A DNA stretch of 64,000 bases from CAZICM01 sp964537685 (lineage in GTDB: Bacteria > Myxococcota_A > Polyangia > Polyangiales > Polyangiaceae). Location of the stretch: the NCBI GenBank assembly GCA_964537685.1, contig CAZICM010000008.1, forward strand, positions 124,001 to 188,000, given 5' to 3'. The stretch's first letter is position 1. Each line of letters begins with the position of its first letter. Positions 17,283 through 25,612 of this stretch are shown piece after piece. Made by a program: the position numbers and the translations under genes. The notes below the pieces were generated by a model, which was not told the origin of the DNA, searched no databases, and saw only the letters and a list, made by a program, of their open reading frames with translations.

Positions 17283-18773
17283 ATGCGCAGGCGGATGGTT
17301 TGGGGGGGCGGCTGTTTTTGTATAGGGATGATGCTGTTTGGCGCTATGGGCTGGACATCCGGCTGCGCGCAGTTGCTCGATATCGAGGGGGATGTGGATA
17401 TTCGGGGGGGAGGGAGTAGTTCGAGTTCATCGGGCGCTGGCACGTCTTCATCGAGCGGAGGCTCGGGCGGCGGGAGTGCTTCGAGTTCATCCGGCGGGGG
17501 TTCGGGCGGCGGGAGTGCTTCGAGTTCATCCGGGGGCGGCACGGGAGGAACTGGGGGCGGAGCACCAACCTATTCATGGACGGCGACGGATCCCCTCGCG
17601 GCGGGAGGCGCGGGAACTTCGGCGTGCAAGGATTATGCGTATGCATTGCCGCCTTGGCTGGTGTTTACCAGTCCTTCGGTCAATCGTTCTTCGCAAACGA
17701 GCGATGAGTCGCTATGCATTGGATATGATGCCAATGATGCCCGGGCAAGGAATGTCGGGCCGAAGAACAATGCGAAATGGGGATTGAGTATTGAAACTGG
17801 CCGGACCAATCTAGTGAAGCAAAGCAGGTCTTGGTCGGGCGGCGGGGAATGGTCGACGCTGGGCGGCGGAAATGCGATGATGGTCGATCCAAATCCTCAA
17901 ACAGATCCCGCAGGAACGATGCTGGCAACGAAGTTTGACAATGATTCTATGGCCAACGCAACGGGCCAAGAATCTCCCTATCAAGCGGTTTCCAGTGTCC
18001 GGGCATTATCGACATGGGTAATGGGCATGGGAGCGCCCATAGCCGGATGTAAGAAGTTTGGAGGCGGAAGCGAGAATTGTTATGCTCGCTTTAGGCATTG
18101 GGCCGATGGCAGCGCGGCGTATGCCAATATTACGGAGACGAAATGGAGACGCATATCATTTACGCACGAAGCGAAGCAAAACAATTCGATCTCGCTAAAC
18201 ACCAAGGATTCACCGGCTGGTGCGGGAGTTATCAGCGGGATATCTAGTTTTGCAGCCTTTGCCGCGCAGGCGGAGGATGCCTCTTATCCTTCGAGCTATA
18301 TTCCGACGTTCAATACAACGGTGACGCGGGCAAAGGAGACTTTATATATTCCCGCGGCCAATGCACCCGATGTGCTCAAGAACGGTTTTTTTGAGATGAC
18401 GCTGCGTTTTGCGCCTAATTTTGCTCATGACGAGATATCGGCAAACTATCACTTGTTGCAAATTCGAGATAGCGAATTTTGGCGAGTTTATATGGACTTC
18501 GCCACGAAGAAAATTGTTGTTTGGTTTAATAACAAGGAGGCTGTATCCAGCGTTCCATTAGAATTTGCCAGGGAAACAGAAATTGAAATCAAGGTATCGA
18601 ACCTAGAGGGCAGTACGGTGAAGCTGGAGGTCAAGGGCACGGCGGCAGGGGCTGGGATGTACGATGCTGGCACGCCTGTTCTTGCGGCACCCACAGATAA
18701 GAATATTTTTATTCTTTCACATTACGATGGCGCCGAGGAATGCAGCGATCTTCGCTATTTTGAATTTAAATAG
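17283..18773 (+). CDS. Lectin-like lipoprotein, array copy 2
   Basis: 496 residues. The start at ATG 17283 (MRRRMVWGGG) is preferred over 17277 because TAGG then lies 8 bp upstream, as in copies 3 and 4. Lipobox TSGC with Cys28. The Ser/Gly linker holds two tandem 42-bp units encoding GSASSSSGGGSGG-type repeats. The mature domain has TYSWTATDP, SLCIGYDANDARARN, WVMGMGAPIAGC and the YPSSYIPTFNTTVTRAKE motif. About 500 bp at the 5' end are nearly identical to copy 3 and the last ~330 bp are identical to it, while the middle has diverged. That mosaic points to gene conversion or recent unequal exchange. Confidence 0.78.
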   Translation: MRRRMVWGGGCFCIGMMLFGAMGWTSGCAQLLDIEGDVDIRGGGSSSSSSGAGTSSSSGGSGGGSASSSSGGGSGGGSASSSSGGGTGGTGGGAPTYSWTATDPLAAGGAGTSACKDYAYALPPWLVFTSPSVNRSSQTSDESLCIGYDANDARARNVGPKNNAKWGLSIETGRTNLVKQSRSWSGGGEWSTLGGGNAMMVDPNPQTDPAGTMLATKFDNDSMANATGQESPYQAVSSVRALSTWVMGMGAPIAGCKKFGGGSENCYARFRHWADGSAAYANITETKWRRISFTHEAKQNNSISLNTKDSPAGAGVISGISSFAAFAAQAEDASYPSSYIPTFNTTVTRAKETLYIPAANAPDVLKNGFFEMTLRFAPNFAHDEISANYHLLQIRDSEFWRVYMDFATKKIVVWFNNKEAVSSVPLEFARETEIEIKVSNLEGSTVKLEVKGTAAGAGMYDAGTPVLAAPTDKNIFILSHYDGAEECSDLRYFEFK

Positions 18774-20347
18774 GCATAAACGGACACCGGGATAGATAGG
18801 TTGTGACAATGCGCAGGCGGATGGTTTGGGGGGGCGGCTGTTTTTGTATAGGGATGATGCTGTTTGGCGCTATGGGCTGGACATCCGGCTGCGCGCAGTT
18901 GCTCGATATCGAGGGGGATGTGGATATTCGGGGGGGAGGGAGTAGTTCGAGTTCATCGGGCGCTGGCACGTCATCGTCGAGCGGGGGTTCGGGCGGCGGG
19001 AGTGCTTCGAGTTCATCCGGGGGTGGCACGGGAGGAACTGGGGGCGGAGCACCAACCTATTCATGGACGGCGACGGATCCCCTCGCGGCGGGAGGCGCGG
19101 GAACTTCGGCGTGCAAGGATTATGCGTATGCATTGCCGCCTTGGCTGGTGTTTACCAGTCCTTCGGTCAATCGTTCTTCGCAAACGAGCGATGAGTCGCT
19201 ATGCATTGGATATGATGCCAATGATGCCCGGGCAAGGAATGTCGGGCCGAAGAACAATGCGAAATGGGGATTGAGTATTGAGACTGAGCGGACAAATGTT
19301 TTGGTGTATAGCAAATCATGGTCGGGCGGCGGACAATGGCCGTCGGTGGGCGGGGCCAATGCGATGAAGGCAACGCCCAATCAAACAGATCCGGCGGGTG
19401 GTCTGGAGGCGATGCGCATGGATAATGATTCAGTGGCCAATGCGTCAGGCCAAGACTCTCAATATCAATCGACTTCCAGCGTCCGGGCTTTATCGACTTG
19501 GGTGATGGGCATAGGGGCACCTATAGCGGGCTGCAATAAGTCTGGAGGGGGAACAGAGAGTTGTTATGCGCGCTTTAAGCATTGGTCAGATGCGAGCGCG
19601 GCTTACACCAATATTACGGATACGATATGGAAGCGTATATCATTTACTTATGCTGATGTACACTCCGCCTCGATTACGCTGACGACAAAGGATACACCGG
19701 CCGGGGCTGGAATTATCAGCGGTGTCTCTAGTTTTTTGGCTTTTGGCGCGCAGGCGGAGAATGCTTCTTATCCTTCAAGCTATATTCCAACGGTAGGCGC
19801 GGCAGTGACGCGGGCGAAGGAAACGCTGAAGATTCCCGCGACCAACGCACCCGATGTGTTAAAGAATGGCTTCTTTGAGCTGACTCTTCGGTTCGCGCCT
19901 AACTTTGCCCATAACGAAATATCAAAAAACTATCACTTGTTGCAAATTCGAGATAGCGAATTTTGGCGAGTTTATATGGACTTCGCCACGAAGAAAATTG
20001 TTGTTTGGTTTAATAACAAGGAGGCTGTATCCAGCGTTCCATTAGAATTTGCCAGGGAAACAGAAATTGAAATCAAGGTATCGAACCTAGAGGGCAGTAC
20101 GGTGAAGCTGGAGGTCAAGGGCACGGCGGCAGGGGCTGGGATGTACGATGCTGGCACGCCTGTTCTTGCGGCACCCACAGATAAGAATATTTTTATTCTT
20201 TCACATTACGATGGCGCCGAGGAATGCAGCGATCTTCGCTATTTTGAATTTAAATAGGCATAAACGGACACCGGGATAGATAGGTTGTGACAATGCGCAG
20301 GCGGATGGTTTGGGGGGGCGGCTGTTTTTGTATAGGGATGATGCTGT
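18443..20347 (+). repeat. Long direct repeat: 18443-18863 identical to 19927-20347
   Basis: By eye, 421 bp spanning the 3' end of copy 2, the 35-bp intergenic sequence and the start of copy 3 recurs at an offset of exactly 1484 bp over the 3' end of copy 3, the next intergenic and the start of copy 4. The right-hand copy runs straight into the N gap. The two 5' regions of copies 2 and 3 are related at an offset of 1526, the difference being one 42-bp linker repeat. Confidence 0.85.
18809..20257 (+). CDS. Lectin-like lipoprotein, array copy 3
   Basis: 482 residues from ATG 18809 (GTG 18803 is an alternative; TAGG spacing favours the ATG). The leader, lipobox TSGC (Cys28) and linker are those of copy 2 minus one 14-residue Ser/Gly repeat. 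The first part of the mature domain and the last ~110 residues match copy 2, but the central ~210 residues differ at many positions (for example NVLVYSKSWSGGGQW against NLVKQSRSWSGGGEW). YPSSYIPTVGAAVTRAKE is kept. Pattern: conserved export and anchoring ends with a variable core, consistent with diversification of a ligand-binding surface (inference). Confidence 0.78.
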   Translation: MRRRMVWGGGCFCIGMMLFGAMGWTSGCAQLLDIEGDVDIRGGGSSSSSSGAGTSSSSGGSGGGSASSSSGGGTGGTGGGAPTYSWTATDPLAAGGAGTSACKDYAYALPPWLVFTSPSVNRSSQTSDESLCIGYDANDARARNVGPKNNAKWGLSIETERTNVLVYSKSWSGGGQWPSVGGANAMKATPNQTDPAGGLEAMRMDNDSVANASGQDSQYQSTSSVRALSTWVMGIGAPIAGCNKSGGGTESCYARFKHWSDASAAYTNITDTIWKRISFTYADVHSASITLTTKDTPAGAGIISGVSSFLAFGAQAENASYPSSYIPTVGAAVTRAKETLKIPATNAPDVLKNGFFELTLRFAPNFAHNEISKNYHLLQIRDSEFWRVYMDFATKKIVVWFNNKEAVSSVPLEFARETEIEIKVSNLEGSTVKLEVKGTAAGAGMYDAGTPVLAAPTDKNIFILSHYDGAEECSDLRYFEFK

Positions 20348-20869
20348 NNNNNNNNNNNNNNNNNNNNNNNNNNNNNNNNNNNNNNNNNNNNNNNNNNNNN
20401 NNNNNNNNNNNNNNNNNNNNNNNNNNNNNNNNNNNNNNNNNNNNNNNAGTTGCTCGATATCGAGGGGGATGTGGATATTCGGGGGGGAGGGAGTAGTTCG
20501 AGCGCGTCGGGCGCTGGTACGTCGTCATCGAGCGGAGGCTCGGGCGGAGGCAGCGGGTCAAGCAGTGGAATCCCGTGCTCAATGACTTGTGCCGACGCCT
20601 TGACCATCGCGGCGCCGGTTAGCCAGATTCAAATCTGCATGGAAGCAGGCGCTATGCATGCGACAGCCTTTGCACAAGTTGTGCAGTGTGTCTGTGATAT
20701 GAGCGGTAAGTGCGGCGCATACTGTGTTTCTGACTATGATATCGACGCGGGAATGATGGTTCCCAATACCTGCTCGAGTGGCTCTCCGAGTGAGGCTTGC
20801 ACTGCCTGCATCGGAGACCCAAACACAGGCTGCCAGTCCGAGATAGATGCTTGTGTTTCCACACCCTAA
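20293..20869 (+). CDS. Chimeric Cys-rich lipoprotein, array copy 4 (contains assembly gap)
   Basis: The first 18 codons (MRRRMVWGGG...GMML) and the linker start (LLDIEGDVDIRGGG) are those of copies 2 and 3, but the lectin-like domain is absent. Instead the Ser/Gly linker joins a ~95-residue domain with many cysteines (PCSMTC, QIC, VQCVCD, KCGAYC, TC, ACTAC, GC, DAC), related in style to the Cys-rich lipoprotein at 6221-6994. The 100-N gap (20348-20447) breaks the frame as given; replacing it by the 33 bp present in copies 2 and 3 restores one open frame and the TSGC lipobox. I treat it as one intact gene. Confidence 0.7.
20348..20447. other. Scaffold gap of exactly 100 N inside array copy 4
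   Basis: One hundred consecutive N, the conventional placeholder for a gap of unknown size. Copies 2 and 3 have 33 bp between the same flanks (ATGCTGT and AGTTGCTCGATATC), and 33 bp would put both sides in frame. The gap sits in sequence repeated nearly identically three times, which explains the assembly break. Confidence 0.95.
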
Positions 20870-20909
20870 AACCAATATTTCCTAAGAGGGCATCCCACAG
20901 GGCTACTGC

Positions 20910-20983
20910 GGGTTTCATATCTTCGGTCAACCTCCATCACCGTACAATGTACGGCTCGCTCGGTTTCCCTGGCTATGAAACCC
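20910..20983. repeat. Two nested inverted repeats sharing one centre
   Basis: GGGTTTCATA (20910-20919) pairs with TATGAAACCC (20974-20983); inside, CCGTAC-AAT-GTACGG forms a perfect palindrome at 20940-20954. Both are centred near 20947. It lies in the 162-bp gap between the convergent genes ending at 20869 and 21032. It may be a bidirectional hairpin or a small inverted-repeat element; no T-run is present. Confidence 0.55.
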
Positions 20984-21031
20984 TCGTTACACCCTCTACG
21001 TCCGCTTTGGGCTCTGTAAAAGAGCGGGCTG

Positions 21032-22231
21032 TCAATAGGCGCTCGAAAGCCGCTCCGCCACATAGCTCACTTCCTCATCCAATAGCCCCGGAAAGATAGG
21101 CAGCGCCAAGGTCTCCCGGCTCGCCCGCTCCGCTTCCTCAAATGCTCCTTCCCGATATCCAAGCCCTTGAAACACGGGCTGTAGATGCAATGGTTTGGGA
21201 TAATAGATTTCAGTGCCTATACCTTGTTCTTCTAAATAGGCTTTTACAAAATCCCGCCGCTTTTTATGTATCCGAATGATGTATTGATTAAAGCTGTGGC
21301 CCGCGGGCCTGGCTCCCAGTTCTATGCCTTCGGCCTCGATTAAACCCTGCTCTTGAAAATATTTGTCGTAAAAGGCCGCTATTTCTCTTCGGCGCTCTAG
21401 GTTGCGCTCCATATACAAAATCTTTTCGCTCAAGAGCGCCGCTTGTAGTGCGTCCATGCGAAAATTGCCGCCCAATAGCTCGTGGTGGTGTTTGCTGGAG
21501 CTTCCATGTACCCGGAGTTTGCGTACGCGGGCGGCCATTTCGTTGTCGTTGGTGACGAGGAGTCCGCTGTCGCCAAAGCCGCCTAGGTTTTTGGTGGGGA
21601 AGAATGAAAAGCAGCCGGCTTGTCCAAAGGTGCCAGCCATTTTTTTGATATTGCCTTGGGTTTTTATCCAGGTGCCCAGGGCTTGGGCGCTGTCTTCCAA
21701 AAGCCATAGTTTTCGTTGGTCGGCGATTTGTTGGAGGGTGGGTATGTCGGCGGGGCATCCAAAGAGGTGGACGGCAATAATGCCTTTGGTGCGGGGGCCG
21801 ATGTGTTGTTCGAAGCGCTTGGGGTCAATATTAAAAGTGTGGGGGTCGATGTCGGCAAAGATGGGGCGGGCGCCTAGGCGGGCGATGGAGCCGGCGGTGG
21901 CAAAGAAGGTGTAGGCGGGGATTATGATTTCGTCGCCGGGTTGGGTGTCGAGGGCTAGGAGGGCGCTGAGGAGGGCGTCGCTGCATGAGCTGAGGGCGAT
22001 GGCGTGGGGGGTGTTGAGGTATTGGGTAAGGGTGTGTTCAAGTCTTTGGACTTCAGGGCCTAAGATGTATTGGCCGCTGTGGATGATGCGTTCAAAGGCG
22101 TTTTGAAGTTGGGGGAGGATGGGTTGGTCTTCTCGGGTTCTGTCAAAGAACGGTATTTTGATATTTTTGATATTTTTGTTGTTATTTTTAATATTTTTGT
22201 TATTTTTGTTGTTAGGTTTATCGGTTTTCAT
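21032..22231 (-). CDS. DegT/DnrJ/EryC1/StrS aminotransferase, WbpE-like
   Basis: 399-residue PLP-dependent sugar aminotransferase from ATG 22231. Family blocks: IHSGQYILGPEV, SCSDALLSALLAL, IIPAYTFFATAGSIARLGARPIFADID, EDSAQALG and the PLP lysine in CFSFFPTKNLGGFGDSG. C-terminal GTEIYYPKPLHLQPVF is typical. Together with the adjacent WbpD-like acetyltransferase it suggests the 3-amination step of UDP-2,3-diacetamido-2,3-dideoxy-hexuronate synthesis. The N-terminal ~25 residues are an odd Asn/Lys/Ile low-complexity tail (NNKNNKNIKNNNKNIKNIK) encoded by an AT-rich tract. Start overlaps the upstream stop as ATGA, indicating translational coupling. Confidence 0.88.
   Translation of the reverse strand: MKTDKPNNKNNKNIKNNNKNIKNIKIPFFDRTREDQPILPQLQNAFERIIHSGQYILGPEVQRLEHTLTQYLNTPHAIALSSCSDALLSALLALDTQPGDEIIIPAYTFFATAGSIARLGARPIFADIDPHTFNIDPKRFEQHIGPRTKGIIAVHLFGCPADIPTLQQIADQRKLWLLEDSAQALGTWIKTQGNIKKMAGTFGQAGCFSFFPTKNLGGFGDSGLLVTNDNEMAARVRKLRVHGSSSKHHHELLGGNFRMDALQAALLSEKILYMERNLERRREIAAFYDKYFQEQGLIEAEGIELGARPAGHSFNQYIIRIHKKRRDFVKAYLEEQGIGTEIYYPKPLHLQPVFQGLGYREGAFEEAERASRETLALPIFPGLLDEEVSYVAERLSSAY
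22153..22215. repeat. AT-rich low-complexity tract at the aminotransferase 5' end
   Basis: Read on the plus strand, units such as ATTTTTG and TTGTTG repeat irregularly over ~63 bp. They encode the Asn/Lys/Ile-rich N-terminal tail on the minus strand. Composition differs sharply from the surrounding GC-rich genes. Confidence 0.75.
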
Positions 22232-22860
22232 AGGGTTTGATGGGTTCGGGCGTTGGGGAGGGGTTGGTCTTCGGGGAGGTCGAGACAGTGTAGGTTGTTG
22301 GTGTTGGGGTCGAGGATGTAGCGGTAGCCGCTTTCAGGGCAGGTCCAGGTGTGGGCTGGGCCGGGTATAAGCGGGTATCCATGGCGTCCGGCATAGCCGT
22401 TGGGGCGGGCGGGTACGCCGCTCATCAGGGTGTAGTCGGGTACGTTTTGGGTGATGACGGCTCCGGCGGCAATGAAGGCGTGTTGGCCGATGGTGTGGCC
22501 GGGGAGGAGGGTGGCGTTGGCGCCTAGGGTGGCTCCTTTGCGGATGTGGGTGGGTTGGAATTGGGTGCGGCGGTCGAGTTCGGCGCGGGGATATTTGATG
22601 TTGGTGAAGACAAACGAGGGGCCGATGAATACGTCGTCTTCTATGATGATGCCGGTGTAGAGGGAGACGTTGTTCTGGATGCGGACGCGGTTGCCGATGT
22701 GTACGCCGGAGGCGATGAAGACGTTTTGGCCCAGGACGCAGTCGCTTCCAATGATGGCGTCTTTCATGATGTGGCAAAAGTGCCAGATGCGGGTGTTGGC
22801 GCCAATTTGGGTGGGTTGGTCGATGCAGGCGCTGGGATGGGCGTAGTAGTTTGGGTTCAT
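22228..22860 (-). CDS. Left-handed beta-helix acetyltransferase, WbpD/WlbB-like
   Basis: 210 residues from ATG 22860 (MNPNYYAHPSACID). Hexapeptide repeats run through the protein. Family landmarks of UDP-2-acetamido-3-amino-2,3-dideoxy-glucuronate N-acetyltransferases are present: IGANTRIWHFCHI, GQNVFIASGVHIGN, VRIQNNVSLYTGI, DDVFIGPSFVFTN and GAVITQNVPDYTLMSGVPAR. This enzyme acetylates the amine made by the neighbouring aminotransferase, giving a diacetamido sugar for O-antigen or capsule. Start and stop overlap both neighbours by 4 bp (ATGA), so the three genes form a tight operon. The ~30 residues after PGPAHTWTCPESG are an extra tail. Confidence 0.9.
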   Translation of the reverse strand: MNPNYYAHPSACIDQPTQIGANTRIWHFCHIMKDAIIGSDCVLGQNVFIASGVHIGNRVRIQNNVSLYTGIIIEDDVFIGPSFVFTNIKYPRAELDRRTQFQPTHIRKGATLGANATLLPGHTIGQHAFIAAGAVITQNVPDYTLMSGVPARPNGYAGRHGYPLIPGPAHTWTCPESGYRYILDPNTNNLHCLDLPEDQPLPNARTHQTL

Positions 22861-24479
22861 GGTGGGGTGGGGCTCTGGGGTGGGGAAATGATGGGTCCAA
22901 AGAGGGCGATTTGTCCGGCTTGGGCGATGGGTGCTTTGGGAACTTGGGGCGGGAAGCTTGGGGCTTGGGTTGTTCGGGCGATGATGTAGCGGATGGCGTC
23001 TTTTTGGAGGCGTTCGTTGAGGGTGTTGGGGTCGCCTATGCTTCCGGCTTTGTTTTCGGTGCGGGGGTCGGCGCTTTTGTCGAGTACGATGTCGCCGGGG
23101 CGGGTGAAGGCGGCCATGATGGCGAAGTAGCCGTAGTCGACGACTTCGACCAGGATGCGTTCGCCCGGTTTTGCAAGGGTTTTGGCGATGTGTCCGAGTT
23201 GGGTTTCGGCGCTTCGTTCGGCGAAGTGTTCGCGGCGTATCCAGGGGCGCATCAGGAGGGCGGCAGGGATTATCCATGCCATGAGGATGGCGCGGAGGGC
23301 GCGGAGGCTGCGTTGGGGTGCGGTTTTGGGTTCGAGGGTGATGAAGTGGGTGTGGAGGCGAAGGCCGAGTTCAGCCGCGAGGAGGCTGAGGAGGAGCATG
23401 CCGGTCAGGAGGGCGCGTTCGGGGTGATGGGTGGGGGCGCCGTCGCGGACCATGGCGGCGGACAGGAGGGCGAGTTGGAGGATGAAGAAGGCCGCGGGGC
23501 GCTTGTAGCGGGCGAGGTGGGCGGCGAGGTGGGCGGGGCGGAGGCGCGGGGAGAAGGCGAGTAGGGTTGCGAGGATGAGAAGGGCGCCAAAGAGTTCGGG
23601 TTCATGGCGGATAAAGGCTTCGGGATAGGCGACCAGGGTGCGGAGGGGATGGTGGGCGTCTTGGGCGCCCAGGGCTCGTTTGTAGGCGGCGACTCGTTCG
23701 AGGAAGTGGATGGCACTTCCGTGGGCTCGGTGATTCCAGGCGATCCAGAGGGCGGGTGAGAGGAGCGCGAGGAGGGCACTGAGGGCATAGCGGAAGCGGG
23801 AGGGGCTATTGGGTGCGGCTGCGCAGACAAGGGCGAGGAGGGCAAAGGCGAGGGCGAGGGGCCAGGCGTCATAGCGGCAGAGGGTGGAGGCGGCGAGGCA
23901 GGCGGCGCCGATTAGCATGCGGTGGGGCGGTGGGAAGGGGGTGGCCTGGGTGTTGAGGATAGGAAAGCCGATGGGTTTGGGGGCGCAGGCGGCGCTGATG
24001 GCGAGGAGGGCGAGGGCAGAGGCGAAGAGTTCGGGGACGGTGGCGATGCCCAGGCGGGCGCTCCAGGGCAAGACCGTGGCGAGGGCGGCGCCGGCGAGGC
24101 TGATTCGGCGGTGTTCGGTGATCCAGAGGGCGGCTCTGTGAATGAGAAAGGTGGAGAGGATGCCTTGAAGGGTGGCAACACAGTAGGCGACCCAAGGATC
24201 GGCGGAGATGGCGCGCATCGCGATGCCGGTCATCCAAAAGGGCAAAGGGAGCCAACTGGTGCCGGTCGGATCGAGTTTTGGAGAGGCGGCCCATTCCTGG
24301 GCGATGACAACGCGGGCAAAGTCGTCGTCGCTGACCGCGCGAAAGCCCAGGGCAAATACAAACACTCCGGCCAGCAGGCGAAGGAGCGTTAGAAGAGCGA
24401 GGTCAAATAGAAGCGGATGGGTCTTGGAGAGCGCGGCAAGGCGAGAGAAGCCCGCGGAATTGGCAGGCTTGAGGGCCAT
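22857..24479 (-). CDS. GT-C-type membrane glycosyltransferase-like protein
   Basis: 540 residues with about ten hydrophobic segments. The N-terminal loop after the first membrane segment has VSDDDFARVVIAQEW, an acidic pair where GT-C enzymes (ArnT/PMT-like) carry their catalytic Asp. TGTSWLPLPFWMTG and PELFASALALLA also fit the fold, as does the soluble C-terminal domain. It would move a lipid-linked sugar to an acceptor at the outer face of the inner membrane. It starts 9 bp after secG and overlaps the acetyltransferase, linking a glycan operon to gap-pgk-tpiA-secG. The exact donor and acceptor cannot be told. Confidence 0.75.
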   Translation of the reverse strand: MALKPANSAGFSRLAALSKTHPLLFDLALLTLLRLLAGVFVFALGFRAVSDDDFARVVIAQEWAASPKLDPTGTSWLPLPFWMTGIAMRAISADPWVAYCVATLQGILSTFLIHRAALWITEHRRISLAGAALATVLPWSARLGIATVPELFASALALLAISAACAPKPIGFPILNTQATPFPPPHRMLIGAACLAASTLCRYDAWPLALAFALLALVCAAAPNSPSRFRYALSALLALLSPALWIAWNHRAHGSAIHFLERVAAYKRALGAQDAHHPLRTLVAYPEAFIRHEPELFGALLILATLLAFSPRLRPAHLAAHLARYKRPAAFFILQLALLSAAMVRDGAPTHHPERALLTGMLLLSLLAAELGLRLHTHFITLEPKTAPQRSLRALRAILMAWIIPAALLMRPWIRREHFAERSAETQLGHIAKTLAKPGERILVEVVDYGYFAIMAAFTRPGDIVLDKSADPRTENKAGSIGDPNTLNERLQKDAIRYIIARTTQAPSFPPQVPKAPIAQAGQIALFGPIISPPQSPTPP

Positions 24480-24488
24480 CGTAGACGC

Positions 24489-24764
24489 TTACCTGTTTTG
24501 TTGCGATTGCTCGAATTCGCGCAGTTCGCGGTCGCCCGCCGACGATAGATAAGCGAGCGACATGCTGGTCAGCATAAAGACGATGGCGCAGATGGCCGTG
24601 AGACGGGTCATAAAGTTACCCGCGCCCCGGCCTCCAAAGACTTGAGCCGTGGCACCGCCCATTCCAGCGCCCATACCGCCTCCCCTGCCTTGCTGAAGGA
24701 GGACGACGAGGATGAGGAAGAAACACACAAAGACGTGGAGAACGGTGACGATTGTTTGAACCAT
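24489..24764 (-). CDS. secG: Preprotein translocase subunit SecG
   Basis: 91 residues, the usual SecG length. Two membrane segments (VLHVFVCFFLILVVLLQ and MTRLTAICAIVFMLTSM) flank the conserved LLQQGRGGGMGAGMGG loop. It supports SecYEG protein export. It follows tpiA by 62 bp, a gene order (gap-pgk-tpiA-secG) common in bacteria, and precedes the GT-C gene by 9 bp. Confidence 0.96.
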   Translation of the reverse strand: MVQTIVTVLHVFVCFFLILVVLLQQGRGGGMGAGMGGATAQVFGGRGAGNFMTRLTAICAIVFMLTSMSLAYLSSAGDRELREFEQSQQNR

Positions 24765-24826
24765 GGCGTTTTTTTAGGGCTCGTTGTTGATGCGGCGAGC
24801 GTCAAGCGGCGAGAGGTGTAGCAAGC

Positions 24827-25612
24827 CTACGACTTTTGGGAAAGCTCTTCGGCGGCGGCAACGATTTTTGCAAAGCCCGCGGCGTCGAGGGATGCTCCGC
24901 CCACCAGTGCTCCATCGATATCCGCCTGAGCGAGAAGGGCCGAGGCATTGTCGCTCTTGACGCTGCCGCCGTACAAAATTCGCGTGGCCTCCGCCAAATC
25001 GTCGGACATTTTCGCTAGAAGGCCGCGAATCATCGCGTGCACTTCCTGCGCATCGGCGGGTTTAGCCACCTTTCCCGTGCCTATGGCCCACACAGGTTCA
25101 TAGGCGATTACCCCGAATCCAGGCTCTTTGGCGAGTTCGTCCATAAAGGCGCGGACTTGCCGCTCGACAACGGCCAAGGTGCTGCCCTTTTCACGTTCCT
25201 CGAGGGTTTCGCCTACACACACAATGGGACGTATTTCGGCGGCCATCGCGGTCGCGACTTTGCGCGCCACCATGTCGTCGCTTTCACCAAAAATCTGGCG
25301 GCGTTCGCTATGGCCCAAAATGACCCAGCTCGCGCCGGCTTCTTTGAGCATAAAGGGCGAAATCTCTCCGGTGAAGGCGCCCGAGGCTTCCCAGCACATG
25401 TTTTGGGCGGCCATGGTGACGCTGCTCTTGGCTTCAACAAAGAGTTCTTGAGCAACGGCTGCAAGGGCGGTGAAGGGCGGCGCGATAACCACATCGACGG
25501 CGTTCATCGCGCGCACGGCCTGGGCCACGCCGGAGGCCAGCAGAACGGCATCCGGGCCGCCCGCGTGCATTTTCCAATTGCCCGCAATGAGGGCTCTTCG
25601 CGCGGGGTTCAC
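24827..25612 (-). CDS. tpiA: Triosephosphate isomerase
   Basis: 261 residues, normal length. It interconverts glyceraldehyde-3-phosphate and dihydroxyacetone phosphate. Catalytic residues are visible: Lys in AGNWKMH, His in ILGHSERR and Glu in AYEPVWAIGTGK; the phosphate loop GGSVKSDN and GALVGGASLD complete the active site. The start is GTG 25612, overlapping the pgk stop (GTGA). Second-last gene of the glycolytic operon. Confidence 0.97.
   Translation of the reverse strand: MNPARRALIAGNWKMHAGGPDAVLLASGVAQAVRAMNAVDVVIAPPFTALAAVAQELFVEAKSSVTMAAQNMCWEASGAFTGEISPFMLKEAGASWVILGHSERRQIFGESDDMVARKVATAMAAEIRPIVCVGETLEEREKGSTLAVVERQVRAFMDELAKEPGFGVIAYEPVWAIGTGKVAKPADAQEVHAMIRGLLAKMSDDLAEATRILYGGSVKSDNASALLAQADIDGALVGGASLDAAGFAKIVAAAEELSQKS

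Noticed and set aside
20910..20983. Group II intron remnant (GTACGG-like stem)
   Set aside because: Only a short palindrome; no reverse transcriptase or domain V consensus was found.
21011..21025. GCTCT-GTAAA-AGAGC hairpin as terminator of the glycan operon
   Set aside because: Five-bp stem with no T-run; too weak to call.
22851..23564. Plus-strand ORF of 237 residues rich in Gly/Glu/Ala opposite the GT-C gene
   Set aside because: GC-rich codon-position artefact of the minus-strand membrane gene, without domains.
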